A stretch of 64,000 nucleotides of DNA from Bradyrhizobium sp. CB1650 (GTDB lineage Bacteria > Pseudomonadota > Alphaproteobacteria > Rhizobiales > Xanthobacteraceae): contig NZ_CP121695.1 in the NCBI RefSeq assembly GCF_029761915.1, positions 6,539,501 to 6,603,500 on the forward strand. The letters are read 5' to 3'. The position numbers were made by a program, and so were the translations under genes. The first letter of the stretch is position 1; every line of letters starts with the position of its first letter. Below are positions 1-9,918 of this stretch, one piece after another. Below the pieces are notes generated by a model. The model had not been told where the DNA came from, did not search any database, and saw only the letters and a program-made list of their open reading frames with translations.

Positions 1-242
1 ACGCGCATCGCGCCCGCGGCGAGAACGCCGATCGTGACAGCGGGATTCATATGCCCGCCCGATATTGAGCCGAAAGCGAAGGCGAAGGCCATGATGGCCA
101 GGCCGTGGGCGAAGGCAACTGCGGCGATACCGGGGAGTCCGACACCTTCGCCGACCACGGCCGCGGCGCCCGCGCCGATGAAGACGAACGCGAAGGTGCC
201 GATGAACTCTGCAAGGAGCTTGGGTGCAAGGTGGTTAGACAT
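1..242 (-). CDS. Aquaporin (MIP family), partial
   Basis: Translating the minus strand from the ATG at 242 gives about 80 residues of the N-terminal half of a major intrinsic protein channel for water or small neutral solutes in the inner membrane. The first transmembrane helix (AEFIGTFAFVFIGAGAAA) and the first asparagine signature in HMNPAVTIG are visible. The rest, including the second NPA box, lies beyond the window edge. The gene is downstream of and co-oriented with the catalase. AqpZ-type and GlpF-type channels cannot be separated from this part alone. Confidence 0.85.
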   Translation of the reverse strand, partial: MSNHLAPKLLAEFIGTFAFVFIGAGAAAVVGEGVGLPGIAAVAFAHGLAIMAFAFAFGSISGGHMNPAVTIGVLAAGAMR

Positions 243-361
243 CGTTGACTCCAAAGATGAGAAGAAGGGCTTGAGCGCGATCAGATAGCGCCACGAGACG
301 AAACGTTGGTCGGGGGCGGCCGACGGCGCTCGGGAACGCCGCCGGGCCGCTATGCGCAGAC

Positions 362-1826
362 CTACTCGGCGGCGACCACGTCGGGCTTGAAATCGATGCC
401 CAGTGCCTTGGCGACGCCGACGCCGTATGCGGGATCCGCTCGATAGAAGTGAACGAGCTGGCGCTGAATGATCTTGACGGGCACGCCGTCCATCGCTTCT
501 TTGATATTGTTGAACAGCTGCTGCTTCTGATCGGCCGTCATCAGGCGGAACAGCTCTCCCGGCTGCCGATAGTCATCGTTCTCGTCTCGATGGTCGTAGC
601 GGGCCGCATCTCCCGTGATTCTGAGCGGTGGCTCGCGGTAACCGTGGTCCTCAAGCGGGCCGTTGAACGAATTCGGCTCGTAGTAGGCGTCGGGGTATGG
701 CTTGCCCTCGAGCCGCATTGAACCGTCAGCGTGATAATCGTTCACCTCTGCCCGCGGCCGGTTTACTGGGAGTTGGTGCGCATCGACACCGACCCTGTAG
801 CGATGCGCGTCTGCATAGGAAAAAAATGCGAGCCTGCAACATCTTGTCCGGCGAATGGCCGATACCCGGTATGATGTTCGAGGGTGCCAGCGCCGCTTGC
901 TCGACCTCAGCAAAATAGTTCTTCGGATTGCGGTTGAGTTCGAGAACGCCGACTTCGATTGAGGGGTAGTCCTTGTGCGGCCACACCTTGGTCAAGTCGA
1001 ATGGATTGTACCAGTGCTTGTCCACATCGCTCTCCGGCATGATCTGCACGGAAAATTTCCATTTCGGGAAAACGCCCTTCTCGATCGACTCGAACAAGTC
1101 GCGCTGATGGGTCTCGCGATCGTATGCCACCTTCTGAGCGGCTTCGGCATTGGTCCAGTTCTTGATGCCTTGCATGGTCTTGAAATGAAACTTGGCCCAG
1201 TGCCGTTCATTCTTGGCGTTGATGAACGAATAGGTATGCGAGCCGAAGCCGTCGACATTTCGATAGCTTTGCGGCAGGCCGCGGTCGGACATCAGGATAG
1301 TCACCTGGTGCAGGCTTTCCGGCGACAGCGACCAGAAGTCCCACATCGCGGTCGGTGAGCGCATGTTGGTCATCGGGTGCCGCTTCTGGGTATGGATGAA
1401 GTCGGGGAACTTCAGCGGATCGCGCACGAAGAACACCGGCGTATTGTTACCAACGAGGTCCCAGTTGCCCTCCTCGGTGTAGAAGCGCAGCGCGAAGCCC
1501 CGCACATCGCGCTCGGCGTCGGCTGCGCCGCGCTCGCCCGCCACCGTCGAGAAGCGCAGGAATGCTTCGGTCCTCTTGCCCTTCTGTAACGCCTTGGCCT
1601 TTGTGTACTTGGTGATGTCGTGCGTGATGGTCAGCGTGCCATACGCCGCCGAGCCCTTGGCATGAACGGTCCGCTCCGGAATACGTTCGCGGTTCTGGTG
1701 CGCGAGTTTCTCCAGCAGATGGAAGTCCTGCATCAGAACCGGGCCGCGTGGGCCTGCTGCAATGCTGTTTTGATTGTCGGGCACCGGCATGCCGCTGGTA
1801 GTTGTGAGTGTAGGGCGTTTGGCCAC
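362..1826 (-). pseudogene. katA: Monofunctional haem catalase, frameshifted in an A7 run
   Basis: This encodes a small-subunit catalase (H2O2 to water and O2, cytoplasmic). Start is GTG at 1826 with GAGGAG just upstream, giving [20 protein letters not shown]. Catalase signatures follow: the active-site His region ([12 protein letters not shown]), [13 protein letters not shown] and the [11 protein letters not shown] segment. After KMLQARIF the frame breaks. The correct continuation [11 protein letters not shown], containing the proximal haem Tyr, is in the next frame and runs to the stop at 362. The break is at a run of seven A on the plus strand (820-826), where six would restore the frame. 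Apart from that indel the protein is full length, so this may be a sequencing error, a recent pseudogene or a phase-variable tract. Confidence 0.88.
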
Positions 1827-2213
1827 GGATTGCTCCTCTATTGCAAGACGATCGCCCCACAACCGACTGACTGCTCTGCGGCGGCTCGCAAACACCGTCG
1901 GTCGGCGTTTGCGGAATAAGGGACGCAGATGGAAATGTATCCGCCCACGTCGCAATTACTTTGGTTCGTTTGCTGCGAGTGCAGCGGCTTTGCGAGAAAG
2001 CTCGACAGGCTGGAAAGCATTCAGCGACGGCGGCCCGACGCATTCCGGCGACGGCGTCAAACACCTGGATGTTGCGCTCGAGAGCATCCAATCTGAGGCT
2101 GCCTCGTTCAGGGGGCCCGGAACCTCCAGTCCCTTGGGCCTTCGACTTATCACTTGGAAAAGCACCCATCCCCTCGACCGCAGACAGGGGGTCTCCTGGC
2201 TCGCACGCCGCGC
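1827..2213. other. Intergenic region between AraC gene and catalase
   Basis: There is no convincing gene in these 387 bases. The catalase ribosome site (GAGGAG) is at its left edge. The catalase promoter should lie here, but I could not pick out a reliable -35/-10 pair or an OxyR-like site by eye. Confidence 0.5.
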
Positions 2214-3197
2214 CTAGTCGATGTTGCGGCGATACTTGCTCGGGGTCTGGCCGGTCAATCTGTGAAACGCGGCAGTGAATGTGCTGGTTTCGCTGAAACC
2301 CACCTCAAACGCAATCGCGGTAACGGACAGGTCGCGATTCGCCAAGAGCTGCTTGGCTCGTTCGATCCGGCGCCGGGCATGATATTTGTGTGGCGGCACA
2401 CCGAAGGACTGCTTGAACGACCTGGAGAAATGCCAAGGGCTTAGCCGCGCCAGCTCGGCCAGGGTCGCAAGCGGGATATCATCCGCAACATGCTCCTCGA
2501 TATAGGCGGCCACGCGCTTGCGCTGCCAGGACGCCAAGCCGCCATGAGTGACTGTTTCGCAGAGTGTGGCGTCGCTGTTGATGCGGACGAGTTCGTGCGA
2601 CAGCAAAATTCCGAGCGCTTCGGCGTATTGCCGAAGCATCGCGCCCGAGCTTTCGACCTGCGACTTGAGCTTGAGGGCAGTCTGCCAGAGATCGTGATCG
2701 TAAAAGAACAGGCGCGGCCTGAATTCAAGTTCGCCAAACCGCAGCGCGGGATCGGCAAGAGGTCCGCGCGGATCGATGTAGAAATAAATCGTGCGGTTTA
2801 GCGTGCGCGGTTTCTGCGATCCATGAAAGTCATGACCCGCGGGAACGAAAGTCAGCTTTCCTGTGAAATTGCGCAGGGTCGACCGGGGCAGGCCTTCAAC
2901 AAAGGTCTCACCGTCGTAGCGCTCCGCGACCTCCGCGGCAATGAGCAGATGGCAGGGAGCCCGGAATCGATACTCAAACGGCTTTTGCCGCATGACCTCT
3001 ACCGTTTCCACGACCAAGCCCGACAAGGCTACGGAACGGCGCCTCACAAGCTCCGATGGCGAGTAGTCCACGATCAACCGATCTTCAAGATACGGGTGTA
3101 CCGATGTCGGCGGATGGTATTCGTTAGTCGGTGGAGCGGGAGCTCGAAAAAGCCGAGCGGGTAGATTGAAGGTAGTTTCGGCAGAACTGGCCATCAT
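2214..3197 (-). CDS. AraC family transcriptional regulator
   Basis: About 327 residues from the tandem ATG ATG at 3197/3194. An upstream in-frame extension to 3371 is possible but looks non-coding in character. The N-terminal two thirds is an AraC-type sensing region (PYLEDRLIVDYSPSELVRRR). The C-terminal 100 residues hold the two helix-turn-helix motifs of the family: IPLATLAELARLSPWHFSRSF and DLSVTAIAFEVGFSETSTF, followed by the conserved FHRLTGQTPSKYR end. It is a DNA-binding activator or repressor with unknown inducer. It is transcribed toward the catalase, with 387 bp between them, so catalase is a candidate target by position only. Confidence 0.88.
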   Translation of the reverse strand: MMASSAETTFNLPARLFRAPAPPTNEYHPPTSVHPYLEDRLIVDYSPSELVRRRSVALSGLVVETVEVMRQKPFEYRFRAPCHLLIAAEVAERYDGETFVEGLPRSTLRNFTGKLTFVPAGHDFHGSQKPRTLNRTIYFYIDPRGPLADPALRFGELEFRPRLFFYDHDLWQTALKLKSQVESSGAMLRQYAEALGILLSHELVRINSDATLCETVTHGGLASWQRKRVAAYIEEHVADDIPLATLAELARLSPWHFSRSFKQSFGVPPHKYHARRRIERAKQLLANRDLSVTAIAFEVGFSETSTFTAAFHRLTGQTPSKYRRNID

Positions 3198-3371
3198 TCG
3201 ATCTCGTTCGTTGTTATTTGTGCTCGCTTTCCGCCCGAACGTTTCTGCTTTGAGCCTGCGAACGTCTATGCGCTGGGCTAGACCGGGACATATGACTATC
3301 GGGACAAGGGACAAGACGCGCGGCCTGCCACTCTCACGCCGAGTTGACGCTCGATCGTCAGATGACTTCAA

Positions 3372-4030
3372 TCACAGATAAACGTGCTTAAAGCGGGCGG
3401 ATTGACTGCTCGTTTGGCTGTTTCGGCTATGAGGCCGCAACTCCGATCTCGCCGGCCCTGCCAGTTGAAGCCGCCACGCCATGCCTTTCGGTCGACCTGC
3501 CCAGCGGCAGTTCGCAAAATCCGGCCGCAAGCTATTTGCAATTCCACACTTACTTGAGTACGAGCGGCGCACTTCTTGCATTGCCTTTGACGCTGGCGAT
3601 AGGAAAGTTAGCGCGTCAAGAGGCCGCTCACGAGCCTCAATGAGCCTATCCCCTCGGAGTGTTGACGATCTGCCTGAAGGCAACCTCCCTTGTATCGGCG
3701 CAGTCGTTCTCGCAATTGCTTCTTCACAGCCCGAGATCGCTCCGTGACGGATGGTCGTCGGGGCGACGCCCAAGAGACCAGTGAAGGCGGCGCCGGTCGT
3801 CAGGTTGAGCGCGCCGGGCCCCAACGTCGACAGGCAAACACCAGCCTCGCCGGTCGGGCGCTCATGCGTGGCTGCCATGAAGGCCGCGGCTTGTTCATGG
3901 CGGGTCACCACCAACTTGATCGTCGAGCGGCGCAGCGCTACGACAACGTAGAGATTTTCTTCTCCGGGCACCCCAAAGATCTGCTTTACACCCTCCTCAA
4001 GTCCGCTACGAGCAGACTAGCTCCATTCAT
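3372..4030 (-). pseudogene. Acetolactate synthase large subunit, 5' remnant (copy 1)
   Basis: The ATG at 4030 opens MNGASLLVA, then a one-base loss shifts the frame before the segment GVPGEENLYVVVALRRS, TRHEQAAAFMAATHERPTG and CLSTLGPGALNLTTGAA. This is the N-terminal ThDP-binding segment of acetolactate synthase-like enzymes, including the cofactor-activating Glu in RHEQ. Homology is lost after about residue 90, and what follows to 3372 is unrelated sequence. Alignment with the second remnant (16488-16692) shows different indels in each, so the two decayed independently. Palindromic cassette copy 1 lies 60 bp upstream of this start. Confidence 0.8.
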
Positions 4031-4050
4031 GGATACGCTCCAAACCGCCT

Positions 4051-4175
4051 GACGTATCGATAGGCGTAAGGTCCGCGTGTGGAGCTCTTAATCCATATCA
4101 AATTATTGGATTTTAAACACACGAACTGATCAAATCGCAGGCTTGCTAATTGGCGACGCGGCCTCAAGGCACGTT
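4051..4175 (-). promoter_or_regulatory. LysR-type operator/promoter cassette, copy 1
   Basis: The palindrome is at 4090-4112 and has lost one base relative to the other copies. The left flank (TATCGATAGGCGTAAGG) and right flank (CGAACTGATCAAATCGCAG) match the other cassettes. It reads toward the ALS remnant on the minus strand, with 60 bp to its ATG. It is the most degenerate palindrome of the set, consistent with its target being dead. The LysR assignment is inference from copy 11. Confidence 0.7.
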
Positions 4176-4380
4176 CGAGCTTTTGATCAGATCGACGTTG
4201 AAGAACCGGCTACGCTGCGGGCGGTGACCGCCGGGAGTGCAATATGCGCGAGGTCGAGCACGTCACGGCATCGAACACGAAATCGTTTGCCTACATTTCG
4301 TCGAGGTCGGCCGTGACGATGCTGGCGGCCCAATATGCGAACGCTTTGAGCCCAATTGGGGTCAATTTACATCACTGCGT
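4176..4380. repeat. Long cassette flank repeated at 27455-27690
   Basis: The sequence from GATCAGATCGACGTTGAAGA to the stop codon of the NTF2-like gene recurs with scattered changes at 27455-27690. Part of it recurs again at 53600-53680. No continuous reading frame is conserved between copies. In the second copy the match ends exactly at the end of the NTF2-like gene's stop region, where a LysR fragment is joined instead. It is therefore a duplicated intergenic segment rather than a gene. Confidence 0.7.
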
Positions 4381-4854
4381 CTATTGGTCGACCGACTCCG
4401 GCACGCTCGGTTCGACAAGGCGCATGTGCCATCCATCGGCGTCGCGTCGATAAACCACGACGATGCTGCCGTGCTCCTCGCGAAGCTTGCCATTCGCTCC
4501 CGGCACAGTGACTCTGAATTGGGTAAAGCCATAGCCGCCGTTGCCCTGGACATGCGTTTCGACGACTTTGATGGCATGGCCCCGGGCACCGGAGGCGAAG
4601 CGGTTTGTATAATAGTTCGTGAGGGCCTGCCGGCCACGCACGATCGAGCCGGACGGTGCGACCAGTATGCCATCGGCGGCGTAAAGCGCGGCCAGGCCGC
4701 CGGGGTTCCTGGCGGCGTAATTGGCGTCATATTGCTGTGCCAGCGCGGTCGCGGCCTGCATCAATTCCGCTTCCGTGACATCCGTCGCCGAGGCTGGGGG
4801 GACACTAGCGCCGGCCAATAGGGCTAACAGGCCAAGGGTAAGCAATCTGTTCAT
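4381..4854 (-). CDS. Exported SnoaL/NTF2-like protein (DUF4440 type)
   Basis: 157 residues with a cleavable signal peptide (MNRLLTLGLLALLAGASVPPASA) and one alpha+beta-barrel domain of the SnoaL/SgcJ type. Family hallmarks are the helix ALAQQYDANYAARNPGGLAALYAADG, the strand APSGSIVRGRQAL and the closing VVVYRRDADGWHMRLVEPS. Function within this superfamily is not predictable; many members are small-molecule isomerases or ligand-binding proteins. It is the last gene behind the RND pump and adaptor on the same strand, 135 bp after the adaptor, and may be co-transcribed with them. Confidence 0.8.
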   Translation of the reverse strand: MNRLLTLGLLALLAGASVPPASATDVTEAELMQAATALAQQYDANYAARNPGGLAALYAADGILVAPSGSIVRGRQALTNYYTNRFASGARGHAIKVVETHVQGNGGYGFTQFRVTVPGANGKLREEHGSIVVVYRRDADGWHMRLVEPSVPESVDQ

Positions 4855-4989
4855 TCGAGTCTCCTCGAGCTAATAGGATAGATGGAGGGCAGAACGAGAT
4901 TGCGCAATCACGTTTGCGCAAGATACCTCGCCGGCGATTCAAATCGCGATTTAGATAGTTCGCTTCGAATAGAATCGCGGCGCGAGCGC

Positions 4990-6225
4990 TTAGGAATTCT
5001 CACGGACCACCTGCGGCTGAACCGCCGTTCTCGGTGGCGGCACGCCCTTGGCGCTTGCCACCACCCGTGTCTCCTCCGATAGGCCCGCGGTCACCTCGAT
5101 GCGACCGTTATCGATGAGACCAGTCTTAACGGCAAGGCGTGAGATCCGGTTGTCAGTGATGGTGTACACGAAGTTGCCGTCGTCATCCGAACCTACAGCC
5201 GCCGTGGGTACGGAAAGCGCATCGGGGCGCCGGTTCATTTCCAGGGAGACCTCTGCATACGTGCCCGGATAAAGTTGTTCATTGGGATTGGACAGATCGA
5301 TCTCGGTACGCATGTTGCGGGTCTCGGGATCGAGACGCAGTGAGAAGCGGGTTACCTTTCCGATGAACCGCTTACCGTCGAAGCCGGCCGGCTTGACGAT
5401 GGCCGGATCGCCGATGTGCACGTGAGGTACGTCGTTCTCCGGAACGTCGCAAAACACCCGAATCGTGTCGATCCGCTGCACCGTGAAAAGTGACCCTGCG
5501 GACGGCGTCGGCCGCGTGGCCGTGGGGGCCTGGACCAAATCGCCCCGGTTCACCAGGCGCCGCGCCACCACGCCGTCGAATGGCGCCACGATCCGCGTAT
5601 AGCCGAGCAGCGTCTTGATCTTCTCCACGGTCGCGGCGGCGACGTCGACCTGGTTGGCGGCGAGGCCGCGGTTCGCTTCCGCAACGCCGAGATCCGCCTT
5701 GGCGATCTCCGCGTTGGCGTGCACCTGATCGAGCGTCCGGTCGCTGATGAACTGCCGTCCCTCGCCCAGTTGCTCCCGATCTTTCGCCAAGGCGTTCTGA
5801 AGCGCCAGGTTCGCCTTGTTGTGGTCTATTTGGCGGCTGGCGCTCTCCAGCGAACTTTTCTTGGATTCGAGCTGGGCCTCGGCTTCGGCAAGCTCCTGCT
5901 TCATTTCGGGGACGTCGATCACCGCGAGCACTTGACCCGCCTTCACGTGATCGCCGATGTCGACGCGAACATCGGACAGGTATCCGGAGACGTTGGCGAA
6001 GACATCCGTTTCTTCAAAGGCTTCGAGGGTGGCGTTGGTCTGGAGACGTTGGGCCACGGTGACGCGGCGCGGACGCACCACCTCGACCCGCGGAGGACTA
6101 TCCGCCTTCGTTGAATTCACTGGCGATGGCGATGCCGCCAGGTGCCGCTCGGCCGCGATGCCAACCGCGCCGATGCCAAGCGCGACTACCAAGATCTTTA
6201 TGCCCGTTCGACTCGTGAAATTCAT
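4990..6225 (-). CDS. RND efflux periplasmic adaptor (HlyD/MFP family)
   Basis: 411 residues with an N-terminal membrane anchor (IKILVVALGIGAVGIAAERH), then the barrel-sandwich (lipoyl-like) halves around GYLSDVRVDIGDHVKAGQVLAVI and YTRIVAPFDGVVARRLVNRGDLV. A coiled-coil alpha-hairpin (residues ~110-200) and the beta-barrel/membrane-proximal domain complete it. It bridges an inner-membrane RND pump and an outer-membrane channel. It lies 36 bp downstream of the RND gene ending at 6262 and is surely its partner. No TolC-type gene is present, so the outer channel must come from elsewhere. Confidence 0.92.
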   Translation of the reverse strand: MNFTSRTGIKILVVALGIGAVGIAAERHLAASPSPVNSTKADSPPRVEVVRPRRVTVAQRLQTNATLEAFEETDVFANVSGYLSDVRVDIGDHVKAGQVLAVIDVPEMKQELAEAEAQLESKKSSLESASRQIDHNKANLALQNALAKDREQLGEGRQFISDRTLDQVHANAEIAKADLGVAEANRGLAANQVDVAAATVEKIKTLLGYTRIVAPFDGVVARRLVNRGDLVQAPTATRPTPSAGSLFTVQRIDTIRVFCDVPENDVPHVHIGDPAIVKPAGFDGKRFIGKVTRFSLRLDPETRNMRTEIDLSNPNEQLYPGTYAEVSLEMNRRPDALSVPTAAVGSDDDGNFVYTITDNRISRLAVKTGLIDNGRIEVTAGLSEETRVVASAKGVPPPRTAVQPQVVRENS

Positions 6226-6261
6226 TGTGTTCCGCCTTCAAAAACCGTTCTGGCCGTTCAG

Positions 6262-9200
6262 TTATTCCGCGGCACGAGCATGGTGTTCAGCGAGTCCGTC
6301 GCCACGATCCGACCCTGTCGCGAGCCGCGGCTCCGCCTCGAAGCAGCGGCTGTGCGGGTCGTCGGGATCGAGCGATGCGGAAATCCGGGCATGCCGCGAC
6401 TGCAGGGTGGCCAAGATCGCCGGCAGGATGACGAGGGTGGCGCACGTTGCGCCGAGCAGACCGCCGATCACCGCCCGCCCAAGCGGCGCGCTTTGCTCGC
6501 CGCCCTCGCCCAGGCCCAGCGCCATCGGCACCATCCCGGCCAGCATCGCGAAACTGGTCATCAGGATCGGACGCAGACGGCTCCGTGCGCCTTCGATCGC
6601 CGCCTCCCCTGGTTCGCGGCCATCGACCCGGCTGCGCTCAGCGAAAGTCACAAGCAGGATGGCGTTTGCCACGGCCACACCGATCGCCATGATCGCACCC
6701 ATGAAGGATTGAATGTTGAGTGTGGTCCGAGTGAACCAAAGCATCAGTACGACACCGGCGATGACGGCAGGAATTGTCAGCCCGACCGCCAGCGAAAGCC
6801 GGAACGACTGGAAATTGGCGGTCAGCAGCAGAAGAATGACACCCACCACCATCAGGAGTCCCAGACCCAGACCTCTGAACATCTCCGCCATCGGCTGGAC
6901 TTGCCCGCGCACCGTCACGTTCACGCGATCGGGCGGCTTTCCCGTATCGCTGATCGCCTGTCGCACGCGGGCTGCCGCGCGTCCCAGATCCTCGCCGTAG
7001 ATGTTCGCGCTGAGCGTCAGCATGCGCTGCATGTTGTAGCGGTCATATTCGCCGAGCGCCGTGCCGTCGGTAACGCCGGCCACATTGCGGAGGTCTATTT
7101 GTTGGCCCGGCCGGCGAGCGATAGGGAGGCTCTTCACCTCCTCGAGGGAATTCATCTGGTGCTCGGGGATCTCGACCTGCACCTGATAACCAATGCCGCT
7201 CTTCGGATCGGGCCAATAATTCGCGGAGGTGTAGCGACTGGATGACGTGCCCGCGACGACCGATTTCGCAACGTCATCCGCCGTCACTCCCAGAACGCCC
7301 GCTCGCTCGCGGTCCACGGCGACCTTTACGGTCGGGTAATCGAGTTCCTGCTCGAATCCCAGGTCTCGCAGTGTCGGCACCTGTGTCAATTTCGCTCGCA
7401 GTTTGTCGGCGTATTGGCGGCTATCGGCGAGGTTCGGCCCGCTCACTGCTACTTCGATCGGTGTCGGCGCGCCAAAGCTCATCACCCGGCTGACGATGTC
7501 GCTCGGCTCGAATGAGAAGCGTACACCCGGCAGTTCTTGGGGCAACTTTCGACGCAGCTGCTCCTTCAAATCCTCGATGCCGATCCCGGCGCCGCGCTTG
7601 AGCTGCACCTGCAGCACCGCTTCCTCGGGGCCGGAACTCCAGAGGTAGATCGTATTGATGGGATAATTGGGCGGCTGCGTGCCGACAAAACCGAGGCTGA
7701 TTGCCACATTATTCGGGCCGACCTCGCGCTTGATCGCGTCGAGCGTCTGCAGCGCGATCTGCTCGGTGCGCTCGATGCGCGTTCCCGCCGGAGCCCGCAG
7801 ATGTAATTGGAGTTGGCCGGTATCCACAATTGGAAAAATCTCGATGCCGAGCGAGCTGCCCACTAGGCCAATGATGGCGCCGCTGACGACAAGGTAGGAA
7901 AGCACAACGATGCGCCGACGTTTCATGACGGCACGCGCGAACCGATCGTACCTTGCCCGCAGCCGATCGAAAGGCGTCTCTTGCGCCTTGTGGTGCGTGC
8001 TCGGATTGCGCAGCATCCAGACCGACATTATCGGGACAAAGGTACTGGAAAGCAGATACGACCCTACCATCGAGAAGCCGACCGCCAAGGCCAGCGGTAC
8101 GAACAGGTTGTGCGCAGCGCCGGTCATGACGAAGGCGGGAATGAACACCGCCAGAATGCACAGCATAGCGACGAACCGGGGCAGCGTCGTCTCGGCCGTG
8201 GCCTCGCTCGCGGCGCGGGCAAGGCTGCGGCCATCGGCAAGGTGGGTGTGCATGTTCTCGATGGTGACCGTCGCCTCGTCGACCAGGATGCCGACTGCCA
8301 AGGCCAGCCCGCCCAAGGTCATGATGTTGATCGTCTGACCCGATACCCAGAGCGCCATCACCGACGCCAGAATCGCGAGCGGAATGTTCAAGACCACGAC
8401 GAGCGAACTGCGCCAATCTCGCAGAAACAGCAGCACCATGAGCCCTGTGAGCACTGCGCCGAGAGCGCCTTCGACGAACAGGCCCTGGATGGCGCGCGTC
8501 ACGTAGGGGGACTGGTCGAACTGGTAACTGACCTCAACATCGCCAGGCAGCACGGATTGGAAGCGTGGCAGGTTGGCCTTGACGGCCTGCACGACCGCGA
8601 GCGTCGAGGCATCCGCGCGTTTGGTTACGGGGATGTAGACCGTGCGGCGTCCATCCACCAGCGCGTAGCCGGTCTGGATGTCGGCGCCGTCTTCGACCGA
8701 TCCGACGTCGCGTATGAAAATCGTCTGTGTTCCCTGCGAGCGGATGGGAATGTTGTTCAGGCCCTTGAAATCCCCGACAACGGAGTTGACCGGCACCATC
8801 GGCAAGAGGTCGCCGATGCGGACGTTACCCGATGGGCTGACCGTGTTGCCGGCAGCCAACGCCCGCACCACCTCGTCCGGCGACATGTTGTAGGAGCGCA
8901 GCTTGCCGGCATCTATGCGGACGAGGATGGTGCGCTGGCTCGAGCCAAAGGGCGGCGGTGCCGATACGCCTGGCAAGGTCGCGAACAGTGGGCGCACCTT
9001 GAAGAGCGCCGCGTCCTGAAGCTCGGCGACTGTTTTCGTCTTACTGGAGAAGACGAGATCGCCGACCGGCACGCCGCCTGCATCGAACCTGACCACGAAC
9101 GGCGGAACGGTCCCGGTCGGCATGAAGGCGCGCGCGCGGTCCACGTAGCTGACGGTCTCGGCCAGCGCCTGGGCCATGTCGCTACCGGGATGGAATTGGA

Positions 9201-9477
9201 GCTTGATCAGCGCTACGCCCTGGATCGATTTGCTTTCGACATGCTCGATGCCGGTGATGTAGAGGAAATGGTATTCATAGTAGTTGGTGATGAACCCCTC
9301 CATCTGCGCCGGATCAAGGCCGCCATAAGGCTGCGCGACGTAGATGGTTGGCACACCGAGGTCGGGAAAGATGTCGCGGGCCATGCGGTCGAGCGCCAGA
9401 ACGCCCATCAGTGCAACGGCTACGACCATCGTCAAAAGCGAGATCGGGCGCCGCAATGCAAACGACACCAGATTCAC
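6262..9477 (-). CDS. RND efflux pump, inner-membrane permease
   Basis: 1071 residues, a typical size for a proton-driven RND transporter with 12 membrane segments and two large periplasmic loops. It starts [19 protein letters not shown], with the family RP pair after the first cytoplasmic helix. The TM4 proton-relay motif is [13 protein letters not shown], so the usual Asp-Asp pair is Asp-Glu here. The C-terminal half repeats the fold ([18 protein letters not shown]). The last ~30 residues are Arg/Asp/Glu-rich and variable. Order on the minus strand is pump, adaptor, NTF2-like protein. Substrate is unknown; the sequence resembles drug or solvent pumps more than metal pumps. Confidence 0.92.
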   Translation of the reverse strand: MNLVSFALRRPISLLTMVVAVALMGVLALDRMARDIFPDLGVPTIYVAQPYGGLDPAQMEGFITNYYEYHFLYITGIEHVESKSIQGVALIKLQFHPGSDMAQALAETVSYVDRARAFMPTGTVPPFVVRFDAGGVPVGDLVFSSKTKTVAELQDAALFKVRPLFATLPGVSAPPPFGSSQRTILVRIDAGKLRSYNMSPDEVVRALAAGNTVSPSGNVRIGDLLPMVPVNSVVGDFKGLNNIPIRSQGTQTIFIRDVGSVEDGADIQTGYALVDGRRTVYIPVTKRADASTLAVVQAVKANLPRFQSVLPGDVEVSYQFDQSPYVTRAIQGLFVEGALGAVLTGLMVLLFLRDWRSSLVVVLNIPLAILASVMALWVSGQTINIMTLGGLALAVGILVDEATVTIENMHTHLADGRSLARAASEATAETTLPRFVAMLCILAVFIPAFVMTGAAHNLFVPLALAVGFSMVGSYLLSSTFVPIMSVWMLRNPSTHHKAQETPFDRLRARYDRFARAVMKRRRIVVLSYLVVSGAIIGLVGSSLGIEIFPIVDTGQLQLHLRAPAGTRIERTEQIALQTLDAIKREVGPNNVAISLGFVGTQPPNYPINTIYLWSSGPEEAVLQVQLKRGAGIGIEDLKEQLRRKLPQELPGVRFSFEPSDIVSRVMSFGAPTPIEVAVSGPNLADSRQYADKLRAKLTQVPTLRDLGFEQELDYPTVKVAVDRERAGVLGVTADDVAKSVVAGTSSSRYTSANYWPDPKSGIGYQVQVEIPEHQMNSLEEVKSLPIARRPGQQIDLRNVAGVTDGTALGEYDRYNMQRMLTLSANIYGEDLGRAAARVRQAISDTGKPPDRVNVTVRGQVQPMAEMFRGLGLGLLMVVGVILLLLTANFQSFRLSLAVGLTIPAVIAGVVLMLWFTRTTLNIQSFMGAIMAIGVAVANAILLVTFAERSRVDGREPGEAAIEGARSRLRPILMTSFAMLAGMVPMALGLGEGGEQSAPLGRAVIGGLLGATCATLVILPAILATLQSRHARISASLDPDDPHSRCFEAEPRLATGSDRGDGLAEHHARAAE

Positions 9478-9918
9478 CGTGACGCCTCAGCCGGCTCTGC
9501 CGGGCCCAGACGACCAGGCGCGCCTCGACGGCACCAGTGGAAACTTGTGAGACAGTTTGGAGAAACGCGGCTCATCTTTCCGTCCAAATGCTCATCTCTC
9601 GAGTTCCAAGGACCTCGAGCACTGAGCAGAACTTGGACGACCAGCCGTCTTGGAATGACCGGGGGTCTGCAGGCCCCGACGACAGAGCACATAATTCAGC
9701 GATACCGATCGAGGAAGGGCTGAGGACTCATTGCACGAATTTGTGATACTCGTCCGGATCGGCTTGCTGACGACGCCAGACGCGAAGTGTGAGCCGGGGC
9801 CGCACATCAATGCGGCTCTGGCCAACCGGTCGCCGCGGTTTGCTGCCTGTTGGCTTGCTGTTGCCTTCATCATCAACACCTTTCGCTTCGCCCGTTGACG
9901 TCCTCGGCAGCGGGCGCT
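9478..9918. other. Gene-free spacer between two RND pumps with a captured leader repeat
   Basis: I recognise no protein gene here. About 100 bp at 9805-9910 match the leader at 46229-46340: GGCTCTGGCCAACCG, then GCCTTCATCATCA, then GACGTC. On the minus strand it begins with a near copy of the ATGATGATGAAG start found at the ALDC gene and its relatives. The palindrome itself is absent. The segment directly abuts the stop of the upstream pump at 9919, so it looks like a recombination scar. Confidence 0.55.

Noticed and set aside
6142..7245. A 367-codon plus-strand open frame over the adaptor and pump genes
   Set aside because: Antisense shadow of two clearly conserved minus-strand genes with no family similarity.
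7981..9723. A 580-codon open frame on the plus strand across the RND pump
   Set aside because: It is entirely antisense to a well-conserved RND gene, has no domain and is rich in His/Arg/Asp as expected from a GC-rich reverse frame.
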